Shown here: piece by piece, positions 23,189 to 34,500 of the stretch
Numbering within the stretch: the first letter of the stretch is position 1
Layout of the letters: each line of letters starts with the position of its first letter
Source: Tachypleus tridentatus
Taxonomy: Eukaryota; Arthropoda; Merostomata; Xiphosura; Limulidae
NCBI RefSeq assembly: GCF_004210375.1
Contig: NC_134830.1
Location: 44,335,094-44,399,093 of the forward strand
Length of the DNA: 64,000 nt
Direction: 5' to 3'
Program-made: the position numbers and the translations under genes
The notes under the pieces: generated by a model
What the model saw: the letters and a program-made list of their open reading frames with translations, nothing else
The model's database searches: none
Told to the model about the DNA's origin: nothing

Positions 23189-24517
23189 GAAAAGTAAAAA
23201 CTTGTCACTAAAGTGAAAATATGTAAAGTAACTTTAACATTACGCTTTCATGAATTAATCGACAAGATGGGTTCTTTTAAGCAGAAATATTATTATTCAA
23301 AACACAATACAATCAAGATGAAATTGTGAACTTAAATATATGTATATACATATATATATTCATGAGTTTACGAAATAATTCAGGTCCGTGTTACAATGCC
23401 ACTTACAATTCTGGTGATACTTTTAAGCATGCAATCACTTAAAACCATAAGTAAAACACTCTGTCTTCCTGTTCATTTGAATTACTTAAAATGGTAAGTG
23501 CCTTGAATTATTTTCAGTATAATTCTGTTATTTTGCTGTTTTGTTTGATACTGACATTACAGACTTTACATATAAATCCTCCTCCATCTTACGAGTGACT
23601 TATCGCAGATTATCAAATCCTATATGTTAATGTCATCCAAGATGGAAAATGGAAGTTTTATTCTATCTTACAGTTTCTTAAGCTAATGCATAAGAGATGT
23701 AAGTAAAGATTACTGATAACATTTTTGCATTAAAATTTAGTATATTGCCATGAGGTGGCGCTGTTAAGCTAATCGATAGCTAACAGTTTGATAGCTTGAC
23801 TTGTCTCTTGACAAGTTAACTAAAATCTTCTAGGAAATGGACACACGCCATAAGCAATATAGTTATCATGAAACATCATAATGTACTACCTAAAGCGTAC
23901 AAAACATAAATTATGTAGAATAACAAACCGCTCGCGGCCACTCAGTTATTCCTCAAAATTCTATGTAAGGTGCTATAAAGCAGTGCAACTGAAAATCGTT
24001 AATTTTATAGCAACTTGGTCATTCCATTGACTGGTCATCAAATAAAAACTAAATATTTTATGTATTTGTACATCTAGTTTCAAACTGTTACACTCATACT
24101 TTGACAAAACATTGTAGTTCAAAAATATTTTTTAATAATATTTTTCTGCAGCTTTATGTATTATACTTTTCTTTATCACCCACGTATTTTCTATAATCGG
24201 GTGTTTTGTAATGTCGTGTATGACGTAAGTTGTTTCTAAAATTGTATAATATGTACAAATAAAGCAATAACAAGCCACTGCATGCATTGCACGTTCATAT
24301 TTTATACCAAACGAAGTAAATTATGTACTGAAAAAATAATTCAAGAAAAATTCCCAAGATTGTGATGGATTGTCTACTTAGAATTACACAAGTAAAATCT
24401 ATGTCCAGTTTCCAAACATTTCAAGAAACTTGCTACATGCAAAAGAAACATAACGTCTTATATTATGTCTGTTTGTTTCAAATTTAAAAATTCATCAGAG
24501 ATGACACAAGTATTTCA
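23189..24517. other. Unannotated AT-rich interval with one CTCF-like motif
   Basis: Apart from a TA-rich palindromic tract at 23337-23362 and the motif at 23748, I see nothing. Confidence 0.4.
23748..23762 (+). promoter_or_regulatory. CTCF-like core motif
   Basis: CCATGAGGTGGCGCT matches CCASYAGRKGGCRSY at 13 of 15 positions. There is no gene nearby to explain it. Confidence 0.3.
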
Positions 24518-24748
24518 TTATGTACAAACACTGGCTACAAGTGGAGACACTCGTACAACAGTGGCATCACCACAATAACCTTTGTCCAGAAATTTAAAAA
24601 ATGTTTGGGTGAGGGTTAAGGAATAATGGGTTATTATTAATATATTTTCATTTGCAACTTCTAGAGACTTCCAAGGAGCAAGGATATACTCGTTAACGTA
24701 AATTGTTTTCATCTGCAGCATTACTTGATCGACAACCTGTGTAGGTCC
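24518..24748 (-). CDS. Candidate terminal exon, unidentified
   Basis: On the minus strand a strong acceptor (GTTTTTTAG, AG at 24750-24749) opens a phase-0 frame of 76 codons ending in TAA at 24520-24518. The peptide starts GPTQVVDQVMLQMKTIYV and is free of simple repeats. Codon choice looks protein-like. I could not place it in a family and found no partner exon between 24750 and the LPMO gene. A shorter exon ending at the AAAG|GTTATT donor-like site is possible. Confidence 0.35.
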   Translation of the reverse strand, partial: GPTQVVDQVMLQMKTIYVNEYILAPWKSLEVANENILIITHYSLTLTQTFFKFLDKGYCGDATVVRVSPLVASVCT

Positions 24749-25095
24749 CTAAAAAACAAACATTCATGTACGCTCCATTAAAGCAAGCTATTACGGACGA
24801 GATATTCCTGTAACATAGTTAGAAATTAAATACATGTCTATAAAAAATGACTGAAAATTTTACTTTAATTTATCCAGTAAGGAACTTAATCCACTTAGAA
24901 ATGAAGATAAAATACTTAACAGTTGTAAACACTTCCGATAATTTCAATAAAAGATGAACAAAATCGTAAACTTTTGCAATTGTTGAAGACGTATGAACCT
25001 AATCGCTCATATACTACATCGTTTTATGTTGTACGTAACCAGATAATTCAGCATTTTCTGCTAATTTAGAGAAGCAGTAATCTTCAAAAAAATAC

Positions 25096-25376
25096 GGGCC
25101 GGCATGGCCAAGCGTATTAAGGCGTGCGACTCCTAATCTGAAGGTCGCGGGTTCGCATCCCCGTCGCGCCAAACATGCTCGCCCTTTCAGCCGTGGGAGC
25201 GTTATAATGTGACTGTCAATCCCAGTATTCGTTGGTAAAAGAGTAGCCCAAAGTTGGCGGTGGTTGGTGATGACTAGCTGCCTTCCCTCTAGTCTTACAC
25301 TGCTAAATTAGGGACGGCTAGCACAGATAGCCCTCGAGTAGCTAGCTTTGTGCGAAATTCAAAAACAAACAAACAA
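25096..25376 (+). mobile_element. SINE-A, full length, with target duplication
   Basis: Head GGGCCGGCATGGCCAAGCG, CCTAAT at the anticodon loop, then complete body and AAAC tail. It is flanked by TC(A)7TAC at 25084-25095 and TC(A)6TAC at 25377-25387. Confidence 0.95.
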
Positions 25377-25387
25377 TCAAAAAATAC

Positions 25388-26029
25388 TTTCAAGTCACTT
25401 GGAGAGCTACAAGATGACGTATGATTGATTTTATGGACTATTCGTTTCTGTTTTTATCTATTGATTAAAGAGCGAGTCTGAGCTTCTAGATAAGTGGGTT
25501 ATCATAAGCTTGATGGTTTATCAATAATCTGGAATTGGTTTTGATAAACGTTGCGTTGCCCCGATGACCGGAAATTACTTTTTTTTGTTCTTCAGTTTTT
25601 CTGAAAGCTTATCGGACAGTTTGGCGTGTCGAGATAAAAAATTGGATTCAGAATTTTGGGCGTGAGCAATACCTTATGACTGATTATGTTTCAAGGCGCG
25701 ATTAGAAATGAGATTTTTTTCGGATAAAAAACTGAGAATTGTCCCGTTTTTTTAGTTAAACATATATATAAAAATCGTTAATGGTGGTCAAAGTTATAGG
25801 ATGTCTGCTAATAATTCGTTGTATACAAATGACGCTCACAAACTGTTGTCATGCGTGAATAAGAAAAGAAATGGCTTAGAATGTTGTATAAATTTTGTTT
25901 ATAACACAGGTATACATTAGTTATTGACTCATAATAAATTAATTTATAGTGGTAGCGTTAACTGTCCGGTAAAAATAGATAAATTTAGATGATACACGAA
26001 TGTTGAGTTTCGTTAATATTTTCTCGTTT
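25388..26029. other. Unannotated AT-rich interval
   Basis: I see no supported feature. Confidence 0.4.
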
Positions 26030-26097
26030 GGATACCCATGGTAGGCAGAGCAAAGATAGCCCATTGTGAAGCTTTGCGCTTAACTACAAACAACCAA
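26030..26097 (+). mobile_element. SINE-B 3' half
   Basis: GGATACCCATGGTAGGCAG, AGCAAAGATAGCCCATTGTG and TTGCGCTTAACTACAAAC are recognisable; the head is missing. Confidence 0.85.
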
Positions 26098-26299
26098 AGG
26101 TAATACTGTCATGTATTGACAATGACAGAAATTTGATCGAAATGTCAGAATAATTAATACTAAATAAAAAGACATATCTTTCATTTTTCTCATAGAGTTT
26201 ACGCCACTACACTTTATTATAAAATTCGGTCGTTATCTGTAAGATAACTTACAGGAATATCTGTTATGCATTCAGTGATTAAACTATGAATGTTATTAT

Positions 26300-26427
26300 T
26301 ATTATGCCACTCGATTCCATGAAGGAACATAGGGCCGCAATCGCATGCGGATTCATTAACAGGCTGGTTTTTTAAGTGAGCAGATTGTTAGCCTGTTGCA
26401 CAACCCCCAACCAGGAGGAGAAACCTG
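26300..26427. other. GC-richer block of unknown origin
   Basis: This block (with GGGCCGCAATCGCATGCGG and AACCCCCAACCAGGAGGAG) has clearly higher GC than its surroundings and abuts a truncated SINE-A. It is probably part of another mobile element; I do not recognise it. Confidence 0.4.
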
Positions 26428-26653
26428 AGCCGTCCCTAATTTTGCAGTGTAAGACTAGAAAGAAGGCAGCTAGTCATCACCACCCACCGCCAACTTTTGG
26501 GTTACTTTTGTACCAACGAATAGTGGGATTGACCGTCACTTTGTAACGCCCCCACGGCTGAAAGGGCGAGCATGTTTAGCGCGACGGGGATGCGAACTCG
26601 CCACCCTCAGATTACGAGTCGCACGCCTTAACACACTTGGCCATGCCGGCCCC
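26428..26653 (-). mobile_element. SINE-A lacking its 3' end
   Basis: Head and body are well preserved, but the last ~45 bp and the AAAC tail are absent at the low-coordinate side, where the GC-richer block begins. Loss of the 3' end is unusual for a SINE and suggests a later rearrangement. Confidence 0.9.
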
Positions 26654-27667
26654 TATATGAGTCTGTTAAAGGACAAAACCAAATTTATTTTCCTTATTTA
26701 TAACAAAATATTGCCCTTAGGGATGCTAGAAGTGTCCTTAATAATATCATATTCTTAAGATAGCTCTTTCCTTGGTTTAGTAAGTTCCGAAAAGAATATT
26801 TAGTGCGTTGTTGCCCTTCATATTCACGCCGTACATGAACCACATTCACGTTTCACTGAACATAAAATGGCTATTCCCAGTAGTATATTTAATCTGGGTG
26901 ATGAACACAATTATTATCTCATTTGGATCCACCTTTTCTAATCACAAATACCCCATAATTATATAGGCGTGTGAAGAATACGTCGCTTTAATGCCATTAA
27001 TGTATTATTCTGAAATGTTCAGCAAACAAATTTTGTTGTTGCTGTTTTCTCTTTCTTCATAAAAACTGTGAATTTCACCAATACAAAAACATCTGTACTG
27101 TGTTTAATTCTTCAATTGTCAGAGAATTGGACAGACTTTGGAAAAGTCCAATATTAATCAATAACCCTGGACAAGAACAAATCGATAAAAGATACCAAGC
27201 ACCTTGCAATAGGGATGTACAGCTTAAGCCTGACACGAGAACAAGACAAACAGTATATTAATCTGATTCTCTGGATTAATAATAGATTATGTCTTCTTCA
27301 AATATACAAACCTTATATATTAGAAAACTATAAAGAATTCTAGCGACACCTTTTCACAAACACTTTTCTAATACTTTGAAATAGTTAAAGTAAATTTGTA
27401 ACACTTGGCCAATCTATTGAAACAACAAAAAACACTTTTGTTGTTTTTGTTTTTTTGCGAGCTCTTGATGGAACAGAATATGGAAAGATTTATTTTGTAT
27501 TTACTATAGGTAATTGTAACATCCACGTCTAACAGTTTATTTGATTTGTTTTTACTTCTACATTCTAAGTTACAATTACTGTTCACGCGAGTATAATTTT
27601 TTTTTCTTTGGAAATATCCTAAATATAATGAATTCAGGATGGCTGGTCCTCCCTTTGCTAAATTGTA
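26654..27667. other. Unannotated AT-rich interval
   Basis: I see no supported feature. Confidence 0.4.
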
Positions 27668-27900
27668 CATAAGGTGGGTAATGAGAGAGACAGTGGATAA
27701 AAACTACAACTTAATAAGAAAACATTCGGAGAAAGCCAAAGTTCTGAGTAGCACATTGTTTGAAGAGATATTAGATGGAAGAAGTCCTGAAAGGAAGGGT
27801 ACAAGACAAACTACCTAAGGATAATAGGAAAACAGTACTGCTGGTTAGCTCAAGAAATGGTTACCAAAAGACCTTGAAAGCTATGAACCAGTTCTTGGGC
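27668..27900 (+). pseudogene. Possible non-LTR retrotransposon 3' coding remnant
   Basis: The plus frame across 27735-27819 reads LSSTLFEEILDGRSPERKG before a stop. This resembles the xxLFExIxxGxxxGKRxRGR segment seen near the end of many LINE reverse transcriptase ORFs. The similarity is from memory and short, and the frame is broken by stops. Confidence 0.22.
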
Positions 27901-28018
27901 GTATAATCTAATAACAACAAATATGTAACTTCCGAATTCATTGCTAAGTTTCGTTACTCTATTTTCTTATCAAATTGAAATTCAGGTTTTGTTGACATGT
28001 GTCTTTCTTTCAGCAGAT

Positions 28019-28278
28019 CTGGCCTAGCCTGTTGATTAGAGCTCTCGCCTCACATTCTGAGGGTCGCAGGTTCGGAATCCCGTCATATCAAACATGCTCA
28101 CCCTTTCAGCCATGGGACATCACAATGTTCAGTCAATCCCACTATTCCTTATTAAAAGAGTAGCCCAAGAAGAAATAGTTGAGAGAGTTGACTAACTTCG
28201 TTCCATCTAGTTTAACATCACTAAATTAGTTGTAGATCATACAACACTCATGTAGATTTGCACAAAATTCGAATCAAG
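28019..28278 (+). mobile_element. SINE-A, diverged
   Basis: Head GGCCTAGCCTGTTGATTAG, CTGAGGGTCGCAGGTTCGG and CAATCCCACTATTCC are kept, with a strongly decayed 3' half. Confidence 0.85.
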
Positions 28279-28439
28279 GTAAACTCTCTTTCGTTAAGTT
28301 AAACCATATAAAAACTAAAACATATGTCTTCGTATGCCCTATTGTTGTTTAATAAACAATATGACGATTCGGTCAAATGAGGTTTGAAACGAAACTCTCA
28401 GTACCGGATTTTTTAAAAGTTTTTTTCTCTGTTTGTTTT

Positions 28440-29110
28440 TTAATACTAAAGCGATATTCCTGTATGACTACATTTCTAGTTTTATATATAATAAAATAAT
28501 ACAGCATGTATTATCGGATCCTTTAAATATATATATTATATATATCCTTTTATATATAATAAAATAATACAGCATGTATTATCAGATCCTTTTATACAAG
28601 ACGATATTTCTGTACGGCTAATTTTCTAGCATGTATTCTAGGGTACTTTTAACTAAGACGATATTCCCGTAGGGCTGCTTTTGATTGTTTATTTATTTTT
28701 GAATTTCGCGTAAAGCTACACGAAGGCTATCTCCGTTAGCTGTTCCTAATTTACCAGTGTAAGATTAGAGGGAAGGCAGCTAGTCATAGTCATCACCACC
28801 TATCGCCAACTCTTGGGCTACTCTTTTACCAACGAATAGTGAGATTGACCGTCACTTTATAACGCCCCCACGGCTGGAAGGGTGAGCATGTTTGGAATTC
28901 GAACCCGCAACCCTCAGATTGCGAGTCGAACGCCTTAACCACCTGGTCATGACCAGGTCTACGGTTGCTTTTTTAGTTTTATAAATAACAAAGTAATACA
29001 GCATATATTATCAGATCCCTTGAAACAAAACAATATTCCCGTACGACTACGTTTTTAGTTTTATAAACAATGAAATGATACACAAGTCTCAGACCCTATC
29101 CAACAAGACG
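28440..29110 (+). repeat. Irregular tandem repeat with a SINE insertion
   Basis: The block AATAATACAGCATGTATTATC ... GATCCTTTTAAACAAGACG ... ATATTCCTGTACGGCTAC ... TTTTTAGTTTTATA recurs about five times at 90-120 bp intervals on both sides of the SINE at 28687-28962. Confidence 0.75.
28687..28962 (-). mobile_element. SINE-A inside the 28.4-29.1 kb array
   Basis: Near full length on the minus strand (3' end TTTACGCGAAATTC). Flanks GGCTGCTTTT and GGTTGCTTTT suggest a worn target duplication, but both also resemble array units, so this evidence is ambiguous. Confidence 0.92.
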
Positions 29111-29384
29111 ACTTCTTAAAACCACATGATAAAACTCATGTGAATCATATCTGAAAACTGCATGTTAATCTGCTTAACCTTAACAATAATTACAAGAATT
29201 ATTATTTATTTTTGCTTGTGAGACAGCTACACGTTTATATACACACAGAGGGAGATTTTGTACTTTATAACTGTCACGTGGCATTTCTACGTGGTATAAT
29301 ATTTATAGTGCCAACAACGTTACAATGTGTTTTCTTTTACCAACATAGATAAGTTGAATTTAATAGTTAGAATTAATTATACCC

Positions 29385-29694
29385 ACTATTCGTTGGTGAA
29401 AGAGTAGCCCAAGAGTTGGTGGTGGGTGGTGATGACTAGCTGCCTTCTCTCTAGACTTACACTGCTAAATTAGGGGGACGGCTAGCGCAGATAGCCAACC
29501 CTTGAATATCTTTGCGCGAAATTCAAAACAAACTAAACCAAACTTACACTGCCAAATTAGGGACGGCTAGCGCAGATAGCCCTCGTGTAGCTTTGCGCGA
29601 AATTCAAAACAAACTAAACCAAACTTACACTGCTAAATTAGGGACGGCTAGCGCAGATAGTCCTCGTGTATCTTTGCGCGAAATTGAAAAAAAA
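29385..29694 (+). mobile_element. SINE-A with triplicated 3' end
   Basis: A headless SINE-A (from CCCACTATTCGTTGG) is followed by two further tandem copies of its last ~85 bp (ACTTACACTGCYAAATTAGG to GCGCGAAATTC), joined by ACAAACTAAACCAA linkers. The last copy ends in an A-run. The open frame across it simply reflects the repeat. Confidence 0.95.
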
Positions 29695-30317
29695 AAAAGA
29701 ATGAATTATATTCTCAGTATCCCAGAGGATCTATTTCTATGAATTTCAAATCTCAATAGATCCGGGACATTTTAAACCCAGTGATATATCATACATGGGG
29801 ATTGATCATGAATACGTGCATCGGGGATTTATAAAGGAATTCTCTTGTATAATAAGCCACCACTCAAAGGTCCCAAGAGTATAACAAAGCTTTAAATATT
29901 GTTACCTACGTTTGCTTGTTTTAATTATTAATCAGTTATATTGTAAAGCTCACAAAGCTACCGTTGGCAGAATCACTTTAGCAAGGTTACCTTATGGTGG
30001 ATTAAAACAACAAAAACTTGATCATATTCGTTAGGAGTCATTTACGGACAAACACGTCTGATATTGTTACGTAATTGCCACACAGTAAATAAAACGTACG
30101 TTTATATGTATTTCACAGAAACTTACAACGCTCATTTTAATTAATTCATCATGTATTTTACTCATGCAGAATTATCAAAAGTGGTTTGTTTGTTTTTGTC
30201 AAGAATTAATAAAACCAAAATTAAGAGTGACAAATATTTGTATTTCTTGCTCTTGAAGTTCATATATCATGTCGTTTTATACTCTACAAAGTGCGTACAT
30301 TTTGTCGGGATCCACTG
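29695..30317. other. Unannotated AT-rich interval
   Basis: I see no supported feature. Confidence 0.4.
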
Positions 30318-30567
30318 TGGCCCGGCATGGCCAGGTGGTTAGGGCGTTCGACTCCTCAGTCAATTGAGGGGCGCGGGTTCAAATCCCTGTCACACCAAAC
30401 ATGTTCGCTCTTTCAGCCGTATGGACGTTATAATGTAACGGCCAATTCCACTATTCGTTAATAAAAGAGTAGCTCAAGAATTGTCTTCCATCTAGTTTTA
30501 CATTGCTAAATTATGAACGAGTTGTGCGACAGCACTCGTGTTGCTTTGCGCAAGATACAAAAAAAAA
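30318..30567 (+). mobile_element. SINE-A with internal deletion
   Basis: A fresh-looking head (GGCCCGGCATGGCCAGGTGG) has an altered anticodon arm. The body lacks the block from GGCGGTGGGTGGTG to CTAGCTG. Confidence 0.92.
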
Positions 30568-30709
30568 CAATCCGGCGAAGGAATATTTCGTAAATGATGC
30601 CTTCTATTGGTAACTATTTAAATGAGTAATTAAAGCCTGGGTTTATCCTGACCACGCTTTGTCTATCTAATATTTTATGGTTTGTCTGTTTTTACACACG
30701 ACTCCTATT

Positions 30710-30815
30710 GAATCAGTGGTAAGCTTAAGGGCATATGACACTAAACTAAGGGGGACTGATCTTCCACTTGGATGCATTATAGATAACCCACTGTATAGCT
30801 TTAAACTTTAAGAAA
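30710..30815 (+). mobile_element. SINE-B, highly diverged
   Basis: AATCAGTGGTAAGCTTAAGG and ATAACCCACTGTATAGCTTT match the family layout. Confidence 0.55.
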
Positions 30816-30987
30816 CTAACAGGCAGTCTGTACCTACGTATGTAGAATTTTCGTAATGTTATATCTGAAATTATCTGCATGCTGTGCTAAATATTTCTAA
30901 ATAACAACCAGTGACTTTACGGTAAACCTGATTGTTTAAGACTCTAAAAATCACGTTTCGATGCACGCGGTGAGAAGATCACAGATT

Positions 30988-31192
30988 TATTTGTTTATGA
31001 ATTTCGCGCAAAGCTACACGAGGATTATCTGTGTTAGCCGTCCCTAACTTAACAGTGTAAAACTAGAAGGAAGGCAGCTAGTCATCACCACCCACCGCGA
31101 ACTCTTGAGCTACTACTTTACCATCGTATAGTGGGATTGACCGCCATTATAACGCCCCCACGGCTGAAAGAGCAAGCATGTTTGGTGCGACG
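30988..31192 (-). mobile_element. SINE-A, truncated in the head
   Basis: 3' end and body are intact on the minus strand; the sequence stops at TGTTTGGTGCGACGG before the T-arm. It lies downstream of the LPMO stop codon. Confidence 0.9.
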
Positions 31193-31287
31193 GTCACAGA
31201 GTCCATTTTGTAGCTTTGCGTTTAACAATAGACAAGTAAACTAAATAAATGAAAATATATAATCATGATTTTTACGGTCCTTTTAAC

Positions 31288-31293
31288 TTTATT
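31288..31293 (-). terminator. Possible polyadenylation signal of the LPMO gene
   Basis: AATAAA on the minus strand, about 120 bp beyond the stop codon, is the nearest canonical hexamer. Confidence 0.45.
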
Positions 31294-31411
31294 TAACAAC
31301 ACACCTGTTGGTTAAGTTAGAAAATAAATTAATTTTTATAATTAAATTAAGAAAAACAAAAATATTCATTGTTCAGCATGTTTGGAAAACGTTCTGCACA
31401 TAAGTCCAGTC

Positions 31412-31581
31412 CTACAGTTTCGGTTTTGAGAGACCTGGTATTTTGGAACCTGGGTGATTAATGCCTGGTCCACGAATTCCAGCACCTGATAAAATGCTAA
31501 TATCGGCACAGTTGCGATAAGTCTCCTGCGGACCACATCCAGGTCTTTCTACTCCGTCATCACATTTACCCCAGTTATTAC
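31412..31581 (-). CDS. LPMO exon 3 (C-terminal)
   Basis: The acceptor CTTTAG precedes 31581. The exon starts with the last two bases of a split Gly codon, then NNWGKCDDG, RPGCGPQETYRNCADI and the Gly/Pro tail, and ends in TAG at 31414-31412. It carries the axial Tyr and three cysteines. Confidence 0.92.
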
Positions 31582-34500
31582 CTAAAGTGAAGAACAATAC
31601 AGGATAAAGCCATGAGAAACAGAACAAGAGCAAAAACATATCTCGTAGTTATGAATTACACATAATGTCGTTATAATTATTAATACTTAAATTTACAAAA
31701 AATGTTTTGTTTTTTTATCTTAGAGGTCATATGATTAGGGCGCTGGACTCTCAAGTTGTACAAAATTGTTGTTGTTGTTTTGAATTAAGCACAAAGCTAC
31801 ACAATAGGCTATCTGTACTCTGCCCACCACGGGTATCGAAACGTGGTTTTTAGCGTTGTAAGTCCGCAGACATACCGCTGAGCCACCGGGGGGCTTATAC
31901 ATCATAAAAATATCTTGTTACTCCAGATATGGTGTAAATGAAATAGTAGAAGGGGTGTTTGTTTATCGAGTAACTAAATTCTGTCAAGTTTATTTTAGCA
32001 TATCAATACCTGATGGAAACAATCAATTAAAATATATTAGTAATTATTTAAACGACTACCGGAAGTGTTGGAAATTAGTTTGGGAAGAAGTGAAAAATGT
32101 GTGATTACGTACTAATGAAAAAAAAATATTGTTTTCTTTAGCTGATATAATTAATGAACAAAACATACATAAACAATGAAGAGTACTACAGGATGTCCCT
32201 AAAGTTTGGGCTCGAAGGAAAAATAGTAGACATTGTATTCTTAAAGTTAAATATATTTTTGTGTCACTTGTGCATATTTCAGGAAAGAAAATACCATAAG
32301 CATTCAGTTTGAATAATAAATACATTATGAATAAATTGTGTGTTTTTTCCTATGCATCCAGACGTTTGGGACACCCTGTATACGTTAAGTAATCTCAAAG
32401 TTTAAACCAAAATCAGAACTCAGCAATTAATTAAAGTTCGTGAAAAGAAAGATGTGACAATTTCTTGATGATGAGAAACCCATTTGAAATAAAAATATAT
32501 CTCACAACGGCTGGTGTGAGTATTAACACTTTTATTGATAAGGAGAGAATAACGTTTCGATTTTCCTAGGTCATCTTCAGTTCTTAACCTGAAGATGCCC
32601 TAGGAAGGTCGAAACGCTGTTTTCTCCTTATCAGTAAAAGTGTGACGAGTTATTGCATGTGAAATTATAGAGACAGGACGCATTAAAACACTTTACGCAG
32701 TAGGAAAACAGAAGAAATGTCGATTAAGACAATGGTATACTGTACGTTAGGAAGGTTTAAATAGAGGTTCTTGATAACTGCGTTTATAGAAAATGTTATC
32801 AATTTGTTTGGTTTTTGTTGTTTGCTTTGTGTGTTTTTTTTATTTCTCGCAAAGCTACACGAGGACTATCTATACTAGCCGTTCCTAATTTAGCAGTGTA
32901 TCCCTAGAGGGAAACCAGCTATTAATCTCCACCCAACGCCAACTCTAGGAGTACTCTTTTATGAACGAATAGTGAAACTGACCGTCACTTTATAACACCT
33001 CACGACTGAAAGGGAAAGCATGCTTAGAGTGAAGGAAATTCGAACCTACAACCCTCAGATTACGAGTCAAGCGCCCTAACCACCTGGCGATGGCGGGTCC
33101 TACACAATGGGCTATCTGTGCTCTGCCCATCACGAGTATCGAAACCCGGTTTCTAGCAGTGTGAGTCCGAAGACATACCTCTGTTGGGAGGCAACGTTGT
33201 CAGGTAACGCACGTTTGTGCTTATTTACAAACAAAGAAGTCACGTAATGCAAAAGCTTAAAATGAGCAGATTGAAAAGAAGTACAAGATGTGTTGTTTCC
33301 TTCGAAAGAAAAACAAACTATCTTTTCTAGAAGGTCAGCGAGAATCTTTAAAATTTCAATCCCAATACAAATTTCTCGATAACTGACCAATCAGATGAAG
33401 AACGTATCCATGGGACAGTTGAAAGAGTTCTCTATGCACGAGGTTAAGAAAAATGCAATGATCTCACGAAAGAGTGGATGACCTTTAGGACCAGACAATC
33501 TGCAAGCCTCCAAAGGCACAGCGGTATATCTGTCATCTCACAGCGCTAGAAACCGGGATTCGATGTCTGTGATGGGCAGAGTACAGCTAGCCCATTGTGT
33601 ATCTTTGTGCGTAGTTACAAACAATCAATAGTCTGCAATAAGTAACACCTTTGCTTTAACGGATGATCTTGTCCGGGATTAACCTGTTTCAGCTAAAAGA
33701 ATGAAAGTATTTTTAATATGATATACATTCTTTAGAAGAATTAGGAATGTAGAACTTATACATCATTTTATATGCTCAATCTTAATCATTTCAAGTAAAT
33801 GTCGCAAATTTATAGCACCCTAGCGGACAAAAAATATATTTCGAATTTGCGAAAGAAAATTTATTTCAAGCAATGGAAATAAACGAAAGAGTAGTTTATA
33901 TCCTTCACCAACGTAATTATTATATCGTCATGCTAATGTTAGTTGTCCATTTTAAATTGATTTAAAACAGAAACAAACATGATATATATATATGTCACGT
34001 AACTCAAAAAAAATTGCTGATTCATATTTTCTAACTTATTATTGTTCCATTGGTTTTCCTTCAGAGAATATTTAACCCACCTACCTGACTTCCAATGCCA
34101 ACGAAAAACACAGTGACTGCAAGTTAAGCCTTTCGGAAGTTTCACTTGAGTGAAAATGATCCCAGTATCGTTAGTGGGAACTTTCAAAATGGTCCCTGAC
34201 CCGTCTGTTAGTTCCAGAATATGCTTGTCAAAACACTCGTTAGTTTCCCAATCTTCCCAACTGGAACGTGGACAAATAGAAAACTGAAACCAGCCCATGT
34301 GGTTGGCTACAAGTTGAACGATAACATCGATATTCGATTCTGGTTCGAAAGAACGAACAGTTGTGTTGCTGGCATATTTACCTCCAGTTTCGTGTTCACG
34401 TGGTCTAGACAATTCCCAAGCATCTCCACACTCGCCACAATTTCCACTTACATTTTCCTTCCATTGATGCTAGAATACATTAATACAGGTAAACATTTAT

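Noticed and set aside
27368..27670. 100-codon minus-strand frame
   Set aside because: It is Lys/Asn/Ser-rich as expected from AT-rich DNA, with no splice signals or domain.
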